From NCBI GenBank assembly GCA_937928665.1, contig CALFVM010000163.1, forward strand, positions 1-5,852: a stretch of DNA of 5,852 nucleotides, written 5' to 3'. The translations under genes were made by a program, and so were the position numbers. Below are positions 1 through 5,748 of the stretch, piece after piece (positions within the stretch are counted from its first letter, which is position 1; every line of letters starts with the position of its first letter). The notes under the pieces are model-generated. The model saw nothing but the letters and a program-made list of their open reading frames with translations, did no database searches and was not told the DNA's origin. Source of the DNA: an uncultured Candidatus Methylacidiphilales bacterium. GTDB taxonomy: Bacteria; Verrucomicrobiota; Verrucomicrobiia; Methylacidiphilales; CALFVM01.

Positions 1-2
1 CG

Positions 3-104
3 GGAGCGTTGGTCGCGACGAGCAGGGCAGGACTGACAGGCCGGGGAAAGCGGATCATGGCGCAGGAAATCACTTGGCTCCACGCGAGGTCGGACACATG
101 TTGA
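3..104 (+). CDS. Possible 3' end of an unidentified upstream gene (partial)
   Basis: A reading frame is open from the window edge and ends at a TGA at 102-104, giving about 33 residues ending in ITWLHARSDTC. I recognise no family in it. Two things argue that it is real: its third codon positions are mostly G or C, and its stop overlaps the next gene's ATG at 98-100 (ATGTTGA), a typical stop/start overlap of coupled genes. Genes for LolA-like proteins often follow transporter genes (for example RND/MMPL or ABC permeases), but nothing here identifies one. It could also be non-coding leader, because the frame of the next gene is open back to the edge as well. Confidence 0.35.
   Translation, partial: GALVATSRAGLTGRGKRIMAQEITWLHARSDTC
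86..90 (+). promoter_or_regulatory. Shine-Dalgarno site for the LolA-like gene
   Basis: GAGGT lies 7 nt upstream of ATG 98. It is the reason for preferring this start over the in-frame TTG at 74 and the ATGs at 113 and 119, none of which has a comparable site. Confidence 0.55.
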
Positions 105-841
105 CGCTACGCATGCTTATGAGCCGAACTCAAGCCCTGACCCTTCTCTGCTTCGCCCTTCTTTTTTGGGAGGGGAGCGTGGCCGCTGCCCCGAACCCGA
201 ACAATCCGGTCCCGGCGCCGGAATGGGTCCAGGCCCGGCTGTGGCGGACGATGGAGTTGCAGGATTTCCGCCTGGAGGGCGTGCTCAGGACCTCGAAATC
301 CCTGCATTCCCTAACCATGCGGACCAAAGGGAGAGAGATGATTTATGAGTTCACGGAACGTCCCCTGCACATCCGGGTGACCATGACTCCCGATGGAAGC
401 CGGATTCAGCGTCGGGCCAAGGCAGACGATCCATGGCGGGATGTCGAGGGTGCGGCGCGGCTGGAGCGGATTCTGGACTCGGATTTGAATTACGAAGATC
501 TGGGGCTGGATTTTATCCGGTGGGGTGACGCACGGCCTCTGGGGACTGATCGGATCAAGACGCTGGCCGCGTGGGCCTATGAAGCCAACCCGCCGGGGAA
601 AAGCACTTACGCCAAGGCCCGATTCTGGATCAGTTCCGAGTTCATGGCGGTCCTGCGCGTCGACGCAATGAACGAGAAAGACCAGGTGGTCAAACGGGTC
701 GAGGTCAACGGGGTCCAGCAGGTCGGCGATCACTATGTCATCAAGGAGATGCAGATTTCTTCGATCATCCCCGGACGCGAACTCTCCTCCTCCCGTACCT
801 ACATTGAAATCCGTCGGGCGGAAAAGGGGTCCGGGTTGTAG
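98..841 (+). CDS. Exported LolA-like outer-membrane lipoprotein-sorting-type protein
   Basis: This is a 247-residue protein with a clear Sec signal peptide. It has Arg at positions 5 and 10, a hydrophobic stretch at about 13-24, and an Ala-rich cleavage region (SVAAA) near residues 27-31. No lipobox Cys is seen, so it is probably periplasmic and soluble. The mature part fits the LolA-like 'outer membrane lipoprotein-sorting protein' family (PF17131 type, COG2834). Support comes from alternating beta-strand sequence, the segment DLNYEDLGLDFIRW at about 129-142, and a C-terminal KEMQISSIIPGRELSSSRTY at about 216-235. By family, such proteins have a half-open beta-barrel that binds lipid or lipoprotein acyl chains; whether this one carries lipoproteins is unproven. 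I chose ATG 98 because GAGGT at 86-90 lies 7 nt upstream and because the upstream stop overlaps it. TTG at 74 and ATG at 119 are less likely. The permease gene follows after 32 nt. Confidence 0.8.
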   Translation: MLTLRMLMSRTQALTLLCFALLFWEGSVAAAPNPNNPVPAPEWVQARLWRTMELQDFRLEGVLRTSKSLHSLTMRTKGREMIYEFTERPLHIRVTMTPDGSRIQRRAKADDPWRDVEGAARLERILDSDLNYEDLGLDFIRWGDARPLGTDRIKTLAAWAYEANPPGKSTYAKARFWISSEFMAVLRVDAMNEKDQVVKRVEVNGVQQVGDHYVIKEMQISSIIPGRELSSSRTYIEIRRAEKGSGL

Positions 842-873
842 CTGGCACGGAAACTGCCTCTGCTCCGCGGAAG

Positions 874-2355
874 ATGGCACCCCCTGAATCGGCCGGGTTG
901 GACGGCCCTGATGCTTCGCTCTGGAACCGGGACCTGGCTCCGGTCCCGATGGGGGAAAGGACGTGGGGGTCGTGGGATATCGCAGCCCTGTGGGTGGGGA
1001 TGGCGATTTGCATTCCATCGTATCAGTTGGCCAGTGGGTTGATTGCCGGGGGGATGAATTGGTGGCAGGCGGTCCTGACGGTGTTGCTGGGCAATGCGAT
1101 TGTTCTGGTTCCTTTGGCGTTAAATGCGCGGGCGGGAACGGCCTACGGCATCCCGTTTCCGGTGTTGTTACGGGCGTCTTTTGGTGTCTATGGGGCGAAC
1201 ATTCCTGCGATGATGCGGGCGGTGGTGGCGTGCGGATGGTTCGGGATTCAAACGTGGATTGGAGGAAGTGCGATTCACACAATTCTGTTGATCTTGTTTG
1301 ATTGGGACGCGGGGCCGCCCGAACGGCTTCCGGTGCTCGAGATCTCTCTGGGGCAACTGGGCTGTTTCCTGTTGTTTTGGGCGATCAATATGGCGGTGGT
1401 CGTTCGGGGGATCGATTGTATCCGGTGGCTGGAGAAGTTGGGGGCACCGTTTCTTTTGCTTGTCGGGCTTGGGCTGGTCGGCTGGGCGTTGGACGCGGCA
1501 GGCGGGCTTGGCCCGATTTTGGAGGAGGCACGGGGGTTGCGGCAGGGAACCGAGTTTTGGTCGGCTTTTGTGCCGGGTTTGACGGCGATGATCGGCTTTT
1601 GGGCGACCCTTTCGTTGAACATTCCGGATTTCTCCCGGTTCGCCCGGTCGCAGCGGGACCAGATTCTGGGCCAGGCGGTTGGGTTGCCGGGGACGATGGC
1701 ACTGGTGGCATTAGCCGGGGTGATTACGACGAGCGCGACGGTGCTTGTTTATGGGGAAGCGATTTGGGATCCGGTGGCTTTGCTCGGCCGGTTTGATCAT
1801 CCGTGGGTGATTGTGCCGGGACTGGTCGCGCTGGTGGTGGCGACGCTGACCACGAACATCGCGGCCAACATTGTGTCGCCTGCGAACGATTTTTCGAATC
1901 TTTGGCCAAGCCGGATCAGTTTTCGAACGGGGGGATTGATCGCGGGGCTGATCGGAATCGTGATGATGCCGTGGAAGCTGGTGGCGGATCCGACCGGATA
2001 TATCTTCACCTGGTTGATCGGCTACAGTGCCCTCCTGGGCCCGATTGGGGGAATCATGATCGCCGACTATTATGTGGTCCGCCGACAGCAACTGGATTCC
2101 GAAGGGCTTTATCGGCTGCACGGGCCGTACCAGTTTGCAGGTGGGTTTTCGTTCGGTGCCTTGGCGGCTCTGGTTCTGGCGATTGCCCCGCATGCGCCCG
2201 GTTTTCTGGCCACGGTGGGAGTCGTTTCCGATGAGGCGGTCGGGGCGGTGTGGAAAGGACTCTATCTGTATTCGTGGTTTTCCGGGTTTGGTCTGGCCTT
2301 CGGACTCCATCTCGCGTTCTGGCGTCTCGGCCGCCATCTCGGTTGCAGGCGGTGA
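874..2355 (+). CDS. NCS1-family nucleobase/hydantoin:cation symporter (Transp_cyt_pur)
   Basis: This 493-residue integral inner-membrane transporter is of normal length for the nucleobase:cation symporter-1 family (PF02133; Mhp1, CodB, PucI relatives). About 12 hydrophobic segments are visible. Family landmarks in order are the N-terminal SLWNRDLAPVP (15-25); LASGLIAGGMNW (52-63); YGIPFPVLLRASFGV (91-105); ACGWFGIQTWIGG (119-131), where Trp122 and Gln126 match the Trp/Gln pair that binds substrate in TM3 of Mhp1; GFWATLSLNIPDFSRFARSQ (241-260); TTNIAANIVSPANDFSNL (326-343) in TM8; and IADYYVVRR (396-404). It should import a purine, pyrimidine, allantoin or hydantoin with Na+ or H+. The exact substrate cannot be read from sequence, and no catabolic genes are adjacent. 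The start at 874 keeps the conserved N-terminal motif, but the only purine-rich stretch (GCGGAAG) touches the ATG, so initiation may depend on coupling to the upstream gene. Arginine codons are strongly CGG-biased (16 of 23). Confidence 0.95.
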   Translation: MAPPESAGLDGPDASLWNRDLAPVPMGERTWGSWDIAALWVGMAICIPSYQLASGLIAGGMNWWQAVLTVLLGNAIVLVPLALNARAGTAYGIPFPVLLRASFGVYGANIPAMMRAVVACGWFGIQTWIGGSAIHTILLILFDWDAGPPERLPVLEISLGQLGCFLLFWAINMAVVVRGIDCIRWLEKLGAPFLLLVGLGLVGWALDAAGGLGPILEEARGLRQGTEFWSAFVPGLTAMIGFWATLSLNIPDFSRFARSQRDQILGQAVGLPGTMALVALAGVITTSATVLVYGEAIWDPVALLGRFDHPWVIVPGLVALVVATLTTNIAANIVSPANDFSNLWPSRISFRTGGLIAGLIGIVMMPWKLVADPTGYIFTWLIGYSALLGPIGGIMIADYYVVRRQQLDSEGLYRLHGPYQFAGGFSFGALAALVLAIAPHAPGFLATVGVVSDEAVGAVWKGLYLYSWFSGFGLAFGLHLAFWRLGRHLGCRR

Positions 2356-2396
2356 TGGCACTTGCCCGGTGGGATTGAAGGTGCTGGCATCCCGCG

Positions 2397-3269
2397 ATGT
2401 TCGCGAAGTTCAAACAATGGATTGTCGGGCTGAAAGATGGTCCGGTGGATTGGGAGGAATTGGAAGCCCAGTTGATTCAGGCCGATCTCGGGTTGGAGTT
2501 GACGACCGAGATTCTGGCCGATCTCCGCACTCAGACAGTTTCGGCGGCGACGATACGGGCAGCGGCTGCCGATCGTGTCCGACGCCTTTGGCCAAGTGCG
2601 CCCGTGATTCCTTCTCCGGTGCCCGGCCGGACCGAGGTGTGGTGGCTGGTCGGGGTGAACGGAGCAGGAAAGACGACCACGCTGGCCAAGCTGGCGCACC
2701 GTTTTAACCAGGCAAGGTGCAAGGTTCACCTGGTCGGAGCGGACACGTTCCGGGCTGCTGCCGGAGAGCAGTTGACGGTGTGGGCCAACCGTTTGGGGCT
2801 GGGCCATTCCATTGGGGCGACAGGCGGCGACCCTGCCGCCGCGGCCTTTCAGGGAGTGGCGTCCGGGTTAACGGCGGGTGCTGACCTGATCCTGATTGAC
2901 ACAGCCGGCCGACTCCACAACAAGGAGGGTTTGATGCGGGAGCTGGCCAAAGTTCGTCGGGTTATCGCCAAGCAAAAGGAGGGAGCACCGGAGCAGACGC
3001 TGCTGGTGATTGATGGGACCAATGGTGCCAATGCGTTGGCGCAGGCGCGTGAGTTCCATGCGGCTCTCGGTGTGACCGGAGTGATTGTCACCAAGCTGGA
3101 CAGCTCGGCCAAGGGCGGGGTGATCGCGGCGGTCAAGCGGGAGATCGGGCTGAATACTTTGTGGGTGGGTCAGGGCGAAAGTCTGGAGTCGCTGACGCCT
3201 TTTGACCCGGTGTCCTATGCGGATACGCTGGTGGGTGGGCTTGGGGGAACGGGCACGAAATTGCCGTGA
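2397..3269 (+). CDS. ftsY: Signal recognition particle receptor FtsY
   Basis: This SRP-family GTPase of 290 residues docks ribosome-nascent-chain-SRP complexes at the inner membrane by pairing with Ffh. An N domain (about 1-65) contains EELEAQLIQADLGLE. The NG GTPase follows, with P-loop GVNGAGKT (86-93), DTFRAAAGEQL (116-126), the DPAAAAF loop (145-151), DTAGR (168-172), the DGTNGAN segment (206-212), TKLDSSAKGG (232-241) and a closing region GQGESLESLTPFDP (258-271). The DTFRAAA/TKLD/DPAA combination separates FtsY from Ffh, and there is no Met-rich M domain. It lacks the long acidic A domain of the E. coli protein, as many FtsYs do. Two positions differ from the usual consensus: GAN where GQN is common, and LDSS where LDGT/LDGS is common. 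The start has no close Shine-Dalgarno; GAAGGT lies about 14 nt upstream. The gene follows the permease by 41 nt and precedes ribBA by 36 nt. Confidence 0.97.
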   Translation: MFAKFKQWIVGLKDGPVDWEELEAQLIQADLGLELTTEILADLRTQTVSAATIRAAAADRVRRLWPSAPVIPSPVPGRTEVWWLVGVNGAGKTTTLAKLAHRFNQARCKVHLVGADTFRAAAGEQLTVWANRLGLGHSIGATGGDPAAAAFQGVASGLTAGADLILIDTAGRLHNKEGLMRELAKVRRVIAKQKEGAPEQTLLVIDGTNGANALAQAREFHAALGVTGVIVTKLDSSAKGGVIAAVKREIGLNTLWVGQGESLESLTPFDPVSYADTLVGGLGGTGTKLP

Positions 3270-3305
3270 CGGTCTGCCTGGAACAACATACCTTCGAATG
3301 CTCTT

Positions 3306-4532
3306 ATGCCCAAAGCCCAAAGCACCCTGCGGGGTCCCGCCATCTTCGACCCAGTCGAGGCACTCCTGGCCGATGTGCGTCGGGGGCGACTGGTGATTTT
3401 AACCGACGATGCGGATCGGGAGAACGAGGGGGATTTGATTCTGGCGGCGGAGAAAGCCACGCCGCGGGCGATCAATTTCATGGCGCGCTTTGGACGGGGA
3501 TTGATTTGCGCGCCGATCACCCATGCCAGGGCGCGGCAGTTGGGGCTGCAGCGCATGGTGTTGGACAATCGGGAATCGTTCAAAACCGACTTTACCGTTT
3601 CGGTCGATGCGGCGGCCGGGGTGACCACAGGGATCAGTGCCAAAGACCGGGCCGCCACCATTCGGATTCTTGCCCGGCCGGAAAGCAGCCCGGCTGACCT
3701 GGTGCAACCGGGGCACGTGTTTCCGCTGCAAGCCAAAGACGGAGGTGTTTTGCAGCGGGCTGGACACACGGAGGCGGCCGTTGATTTGGCCCGGCTGGCC
3801 GGACTGGATCCGTCGGCGGTCATCTGTGAGATTTTGAACGATGACGGCTCTATGGCGCGCCTGCCCGATTTGATCCGGTTCAAGCAGGAGCACGGCCTGA
3901 AGATTGGCACCATTCGGGATTTGATCGAGTACCGTCGCCGCACGGAAAAGTTGGTGGTCTGCGAAGAAGTCATTGAGATGCCGACCGATTTCGGGATGTT
4001 TCGACTCCATCTCTATCGTTCAGCCGTGGACGGTTCCCACCATCTCGCTTTGGTGAAAGGAGAGATTTCTGCCGAAAAACCTGTTCTGGTCCGAGTCCAT
4101 TCCGAGTGTCTGACCGGAGATGTGTTTGCTTCCCGACGCTGTGATTGTGGCAGTCAATTGCACACCGCACTGCGCCGGATTGAAGCGGAGGGGGCCGGAG
4201 TCTTGGTTTATATGCGGCAGGAAGGGCGCGGGATTGGTCTAGCCGCCAAGATTCATGCCTACAAACTTCAGCAGGAGGGTTTGGACACGGTGGAAGCCAA
4301 TGTCTCGCTCGGTTTTCCTGCTGACCTTCGGGAATATGGGTTGGGTGCCCAGATTCTGTATGATCTCGGAGTTCGCAAACTTCGACTGTTGACCAATAAT
4401 CCAAAAAAGGTCGTAGGGCTCTCCGGGTATGGCCTGGAGCTGGTGGATCAGGTGCCGATTGTGAGTCAACCCAATCCGGACAACGCCCGTTACCTTTCGA
4501 CCAAGCGCAAAAAGATGGGACACAAGTTATGA
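3306..4532 (+). CDS. ribBA: Bifunctional 3,4-dihydroxy-2-butanone 4-phosphate synthase / GTP cyclohydrolase II (RibBA)
   Basis: This 408-residue fusion has the length usual for RibBA. It supplies both entry branches of riboflavin synthesis in the cytoplasm. Residues about 12-212 form the butanone-phosphate synthase, with the acidic metal/substrate loop DDADRENEGDL (34-44), TDFTVSVDA (94-102), TTGISAKDRAATIR (107-120), PGHVFPL (135-141), GGVLQRAGHTEAAVDLA (146-162) and the closing HGLKIGTIRDLIEYR. Residues about 215-408 form GTP cyclohydrolase II, with zinc-binding Cys268, Cys279 and Cys281 in SECLTGDVFASRRCDCG, MRQEGRGIGL (303-312), the catalytic Asp340/Arg342 equivalent in PADLREYG, and LLTNNPKK (361-368). 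All expected catalytic residues appear intact in both halves, so both activities are predicted. No strong Shine-Dalgarno precedes ATG 3306, and the 36-nt gap after ftsY leaves no room for an FMN riboswitch. The stop overlaps ribH (ATGA). Codon choice changes between the two halves: CGG is 14 of 23 Arg codons before residue 213 and 3 of 14 after. Confidence 0.98.
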   Translation: MPKAQSTLRGPAIFDPVEALLADVRRGRLVILTDDADRENEGDLILAAEKATPRAINFMARFGRGLICAPITHARARQLGLQRMVLDNRESFKTDFTVSVDAAAGVTTGISAKDRAATIRILARPESSPADLVQPGHVFPLQAKDGGVLQRAGHTEAAVDLARLAGLDPSAVICEILNDDGSMARLPDLIRFKQEHGLKIGTIRDLIEYRRRTEKLVVCEEVIEMPTDFGMFRLHLYRSAVDGSHHLALVKGEISAEKPVLVRVHSECLTGDVFASRRCDCGSQLHTALRRIEAEGAGVLVYMRQEGRGIGLAAKIHAYKLQQEGLDTVEANVSLGFPADLREYGLGAQILYDLGVRKLRLLTNNPKKVVGLSGYGLELVDQVPIVSQPNPDNARYLSTKRKKMGHKL

Positions 4533-4936
4533 AACACCGGATCGGGATCGCGGCCAGCCGTTACAATGCCGCCTACGTGGATGCCATGGTGGCGACCGCT
4601 CAGAAGGTTCTCGAGGGACACAGCCTTCTGGTGCGACGGGTGCCGGGTGCCTTCGAAATACCCTTGGCCGTTCAGCGCCTGCTGGCCAAAGAGAAAGCTG
4701 ATGCGGTGTTGGCCTTCGGTGTCATTTGGAAAGGGCAGACCGAGCATGCCGATCTCATTGCCCGTTCGGTGACCGACGCGCTTCTCCGCCTCAGTCTCCA
4801 GTTTGACCGGCCGGTTTTGCATGAGGTCCTGACTGTCCAGACCGAGGCCCAGGCTCGCGCCCGTTGTCTTGGCACCAAACTAAACCGCGGACGCGAAGCT
4901 GCCGAGGCTGTTCTTGGTCTCTTGTCGGAGCCCTAG
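4529..4936 (+). CDS. ribH: 6,7-dimethyl-8-ribityllumazine synthase (compact form)
   Basis: This enzyme condenses 5-amino-6-ribitylaminouracil with the butanone phosphate made by RibBA, the penultimate riboflavin step. Visible signatures are the aromatic-Asn motif SRYN (10-13), VPGAFEIP (38-45), AFGVIWKGQTEH (62-73) with the catalytic His73, and PVLHEVLTVQTEAQARARC (95-113) with a conserved Arg. The usual GVVIRGETPHF and FGVLT versions are replaced by IWKGQTEHAD and HEVLT, a variant I associate with Verrucomicrobiota-like sequences. At 135 residues it is short compared with about 155 for B. subtilis or E. coli: it lacks roughly 10 N-terminal residues (the first strand) and about 5 residues before VPGAF. 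Upstream in-frame sequence offers no nearby start codon, so the short N-terminus seems genuine. Its ATG overlaps the ribBA stop, implying translational coupling, and nusB starts 5 nt after its stop. Confidence 0.96.
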   Translation: MKHRIGIAASRYNAAYVDAMVATAQKVLEGHSLLVRRVPGAFEIPLAVQRLLAKEKADAVLAFGVIWKGQTEHADLIARSVTDALLRLSLQFDRPVLHEVLTVQTEAQARARCLGTKLNRGREAAEAVLGLLSEP

Positions 4937-4941
4937 AGATC

Positions 4942-5382
4942 ATGGGAACGCGCCGGACCGCACGCGAACTGGTCGTGCAATTCTTCTATCAACGGGACCA
5001 ATCGCCGGCAGGCACCCGCGTGGCGGATGAGGATTTCTGGGGGATGGTGGAGGCTTCGGAACCGGCTCGGAAATTGGCCGCAGAGTGGATTGGGGGGATG
5101 CGGGATAAACTGCCTGAATTGGATGCCGAAATTCGGAACTATCTGGAGAACTGGAGTTTTGACCGACTCACCCTGGTGGACCGGAACATCCTTCGCCTCG
5201 CACTCTACGAAATGCATCACCGTCCGGATATCCCGCCCGTGGTCTCGATCAATGAAGCAGTCGAGATTGCCAAGCGATTCAGCACGTCAGACTCCGGCAA
5301 ATTCGTCAACGGCATCCTCGACCGCGCCCGACAGGCGTTGGCCCGACCCGCCCGGACGCGGGCTGGGCCTGGGTCGGACTGA
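4942..5382 (+). CDS. nusB: Transcription antitermination factor NusB
   Basis: This 146-residue all-helical RNA-binding protein binds boxA with S10 (NusE) during rRNA transcription antitermination. Matches to the family are the N-terminal RRTARELVVQFFYQRD (4-19), with the RNA-binding Arg-rich start; WSFDRLTLVDRNILRLALYE (71-90); VVSINEAVEIAKRFS (100-114); and GKFVNGILDRA (119-129). Length is close to the family norm. I chose ATG 4942 because the conserved TARELVVQFFYQ motif begins a few residues later; a longer frame from 4864 would run inside ribH and adds no NusB homology. The start lies 5 nt past the ribH stop, with GGAG at 4927-4930 inside ribH. The last 17 residues are a low-complexity Ala/Arg/Pro/Gly tail. 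This is the last intact gene before the transposase remnant. Confidence 0.96.
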   Translation: MGTRRTARELVVQFFYQRDQSPAGTRVADEDFWGMVEASEPARKLAAEWIGGMRDKLPELDAEIRNYLENWSFDRLTLVDRNILRLALYEMHHRPDIPPVVSINEAVEIAKRFSTSDSGKFVNGILDRARQALARPARTRAGPGSD

Positions 5383-5384
5383 AC

Positions 5385-5435
5385 TTTTTTCCGGGAAGGT
5401 TCGCTCCCAGAGTTACTGGGCTCCCGGAGAAGGGA
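5385..5435 (+). other. Nested inverted repeats just after nusB (possible mRNA 3'-end structure)
   Basis: Immediately after the nusB stop there is a T6 run (5385-5390). TCCGGGA at 5390-5396 is the exact complement of TCCCGGA at 5422-5428. Inside it sits a perfect CCCAG/CTGGG hairpin (5406-5410 and 5416-5420) with a 5-nt loop. Competing pairings also exist (TCCC 5422-5425 with GGGA 5432-5435). On the plus strand the T run comes before the hairpin, not after it, so this is not a canonical intrinsic terminator. It may stabilise or end the ftsY-rib-nusB mRNA, or be part of the neighbouring element. No folding energy was computed. Confidence 0.35.
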
Positions 5436-5478
5436 ATCGAAAGAGAAGCGGCAAAAACCAGCCAGAGCTCCTTTCGAT
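5436..5478 (+). repeat. 8-bp inverted repeat, 27-nt spacer
   Basis: ATCGAAAG at 5436-5443 is the exact reverse complement of CTTTCGAT at 5471-5478. It lies at the left edge of the recognisable transposase homology. It may be chance or a small structural element; I see no further extension without bulges. Confidence 0.25.
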
Positions 5479-5748
5479 GCCGACCGTGACACCTACCGCT
5501 ATCCGGCAGGTCGATGGCTCTGGAACCATCACCGGGTTGAGTCGCGCGGCACCTCCGAATACCGGACCCGGAAGGGAGTGTGCGCGTCCTGCCGCTTGCG
5601 CCATGATTGCACCCGGGCCAAGGACCGACGAACCCTCAAGCGACACTTTCGACAAGAACTCTTAGACCGGGCCAGACGGCAAGCCAAGAGCCGGGTCGCT
5701 CAACGCGATCGAGCCCGCAGGAAATGGCGGATGGAAGGAAGCTTTGCG
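5464..5748 (+). pseudogene. Transposase remnant, C-terminal part (IS1182-like DDE family)
   Basis: One frame shows the C-terminal signature of IS1182-type DDE transposases. It reads FDADRDTYRYPAG (about 5473-5511), then YRTRKGVCASCRLRHDCTR with the CxxC...C cluster (Cys codons at 5581, 5590 and 5608), then RRTLKRHFRQELLDRARRQA, then RRKWRMEGSFA (about 5716-5748), whose Glu (codon 5734-5736) matches the last acidic residue of the DDE triad. The usual C in YxCPAG is Y here. No start codon, N-terminal DNA-binding region or first two Asp motifs are present, and family similarity stops right after EGSFA, where the typical sequence would continue for several dozen residues. The frame itself has no stop from 5383 to the window end, but that is fortuitous. 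It is a dead fragment. The left limit is uncertain, because the Lys/Arg-rich stretch from about 5440 could be linker from the same protein. Confidence 0.78.

Noticed and set aside
74..97. TTG start at 74 for the LolA-like protein
   Set aside because: No Shine-Dalgarno fits, and it would add charged residues before the signal peptide. ATG 98 has GAGGT at good spacing and overlaps the upstream stop.
311..1282. Long minus-strand open frame of 323 codons
   Set aside because: It lies antisense to the LolA-like and permease genes, is rich in Pro/Arg/Ser as expected from a GC-rich shadow, and shows no family motif. The plus-strand genes have clear homology.
3270..3305. FMN riboswitch ahead of ribBA
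   Set aside because: The gap after ftsY is only 36 nt, far too short for the RFN element, and none of its conserved segments is seen.
3215..3973. Minus-strand open frame of 252 codons
   Set aside because: It is antisense to the ribBA synthase half with Ser/Arg/Ala-rich content and no recognisable domain, so it is a shadow of a well-supported gene.
4864..5382. Longer nusB starting inside ribH
   Set aside because: The extra 26 residues are an out-of-frame reading of ribH. NusB homology begins just after ATG 4942, which is the better start.
1..5382. A novel defence, CRISPR or phage-like system in the operon region
   Set aside because: Every sizeable frame is accounted for by known housekeeping or transport families. 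There are no spaced direct repeats, no phage genes, and no gap larger than about 41 nt between genes.
5395..5430. tRNA-like T-arm sequence (GGTTCG) after nusB
   Set aside because: The stem pairing around GGTTCGCTCCC is wrong for a T-arm, and no anticodon or acceptor arms can be found around it.
5385..5435. Classical Rho-independent terminator after nusB
   Set aside because: The T run precedes the hairpin on the plus strand and becomes an A run on the minus strand, so neither direction has stem-then-U-tract. It is kept only as an inverted-repeat structure.
5027..5665. Plus-strand frame spanning nusB and the transposase remnant
   Set aside because: It is out of frame with both homologies and its residues match nothing recognisable.
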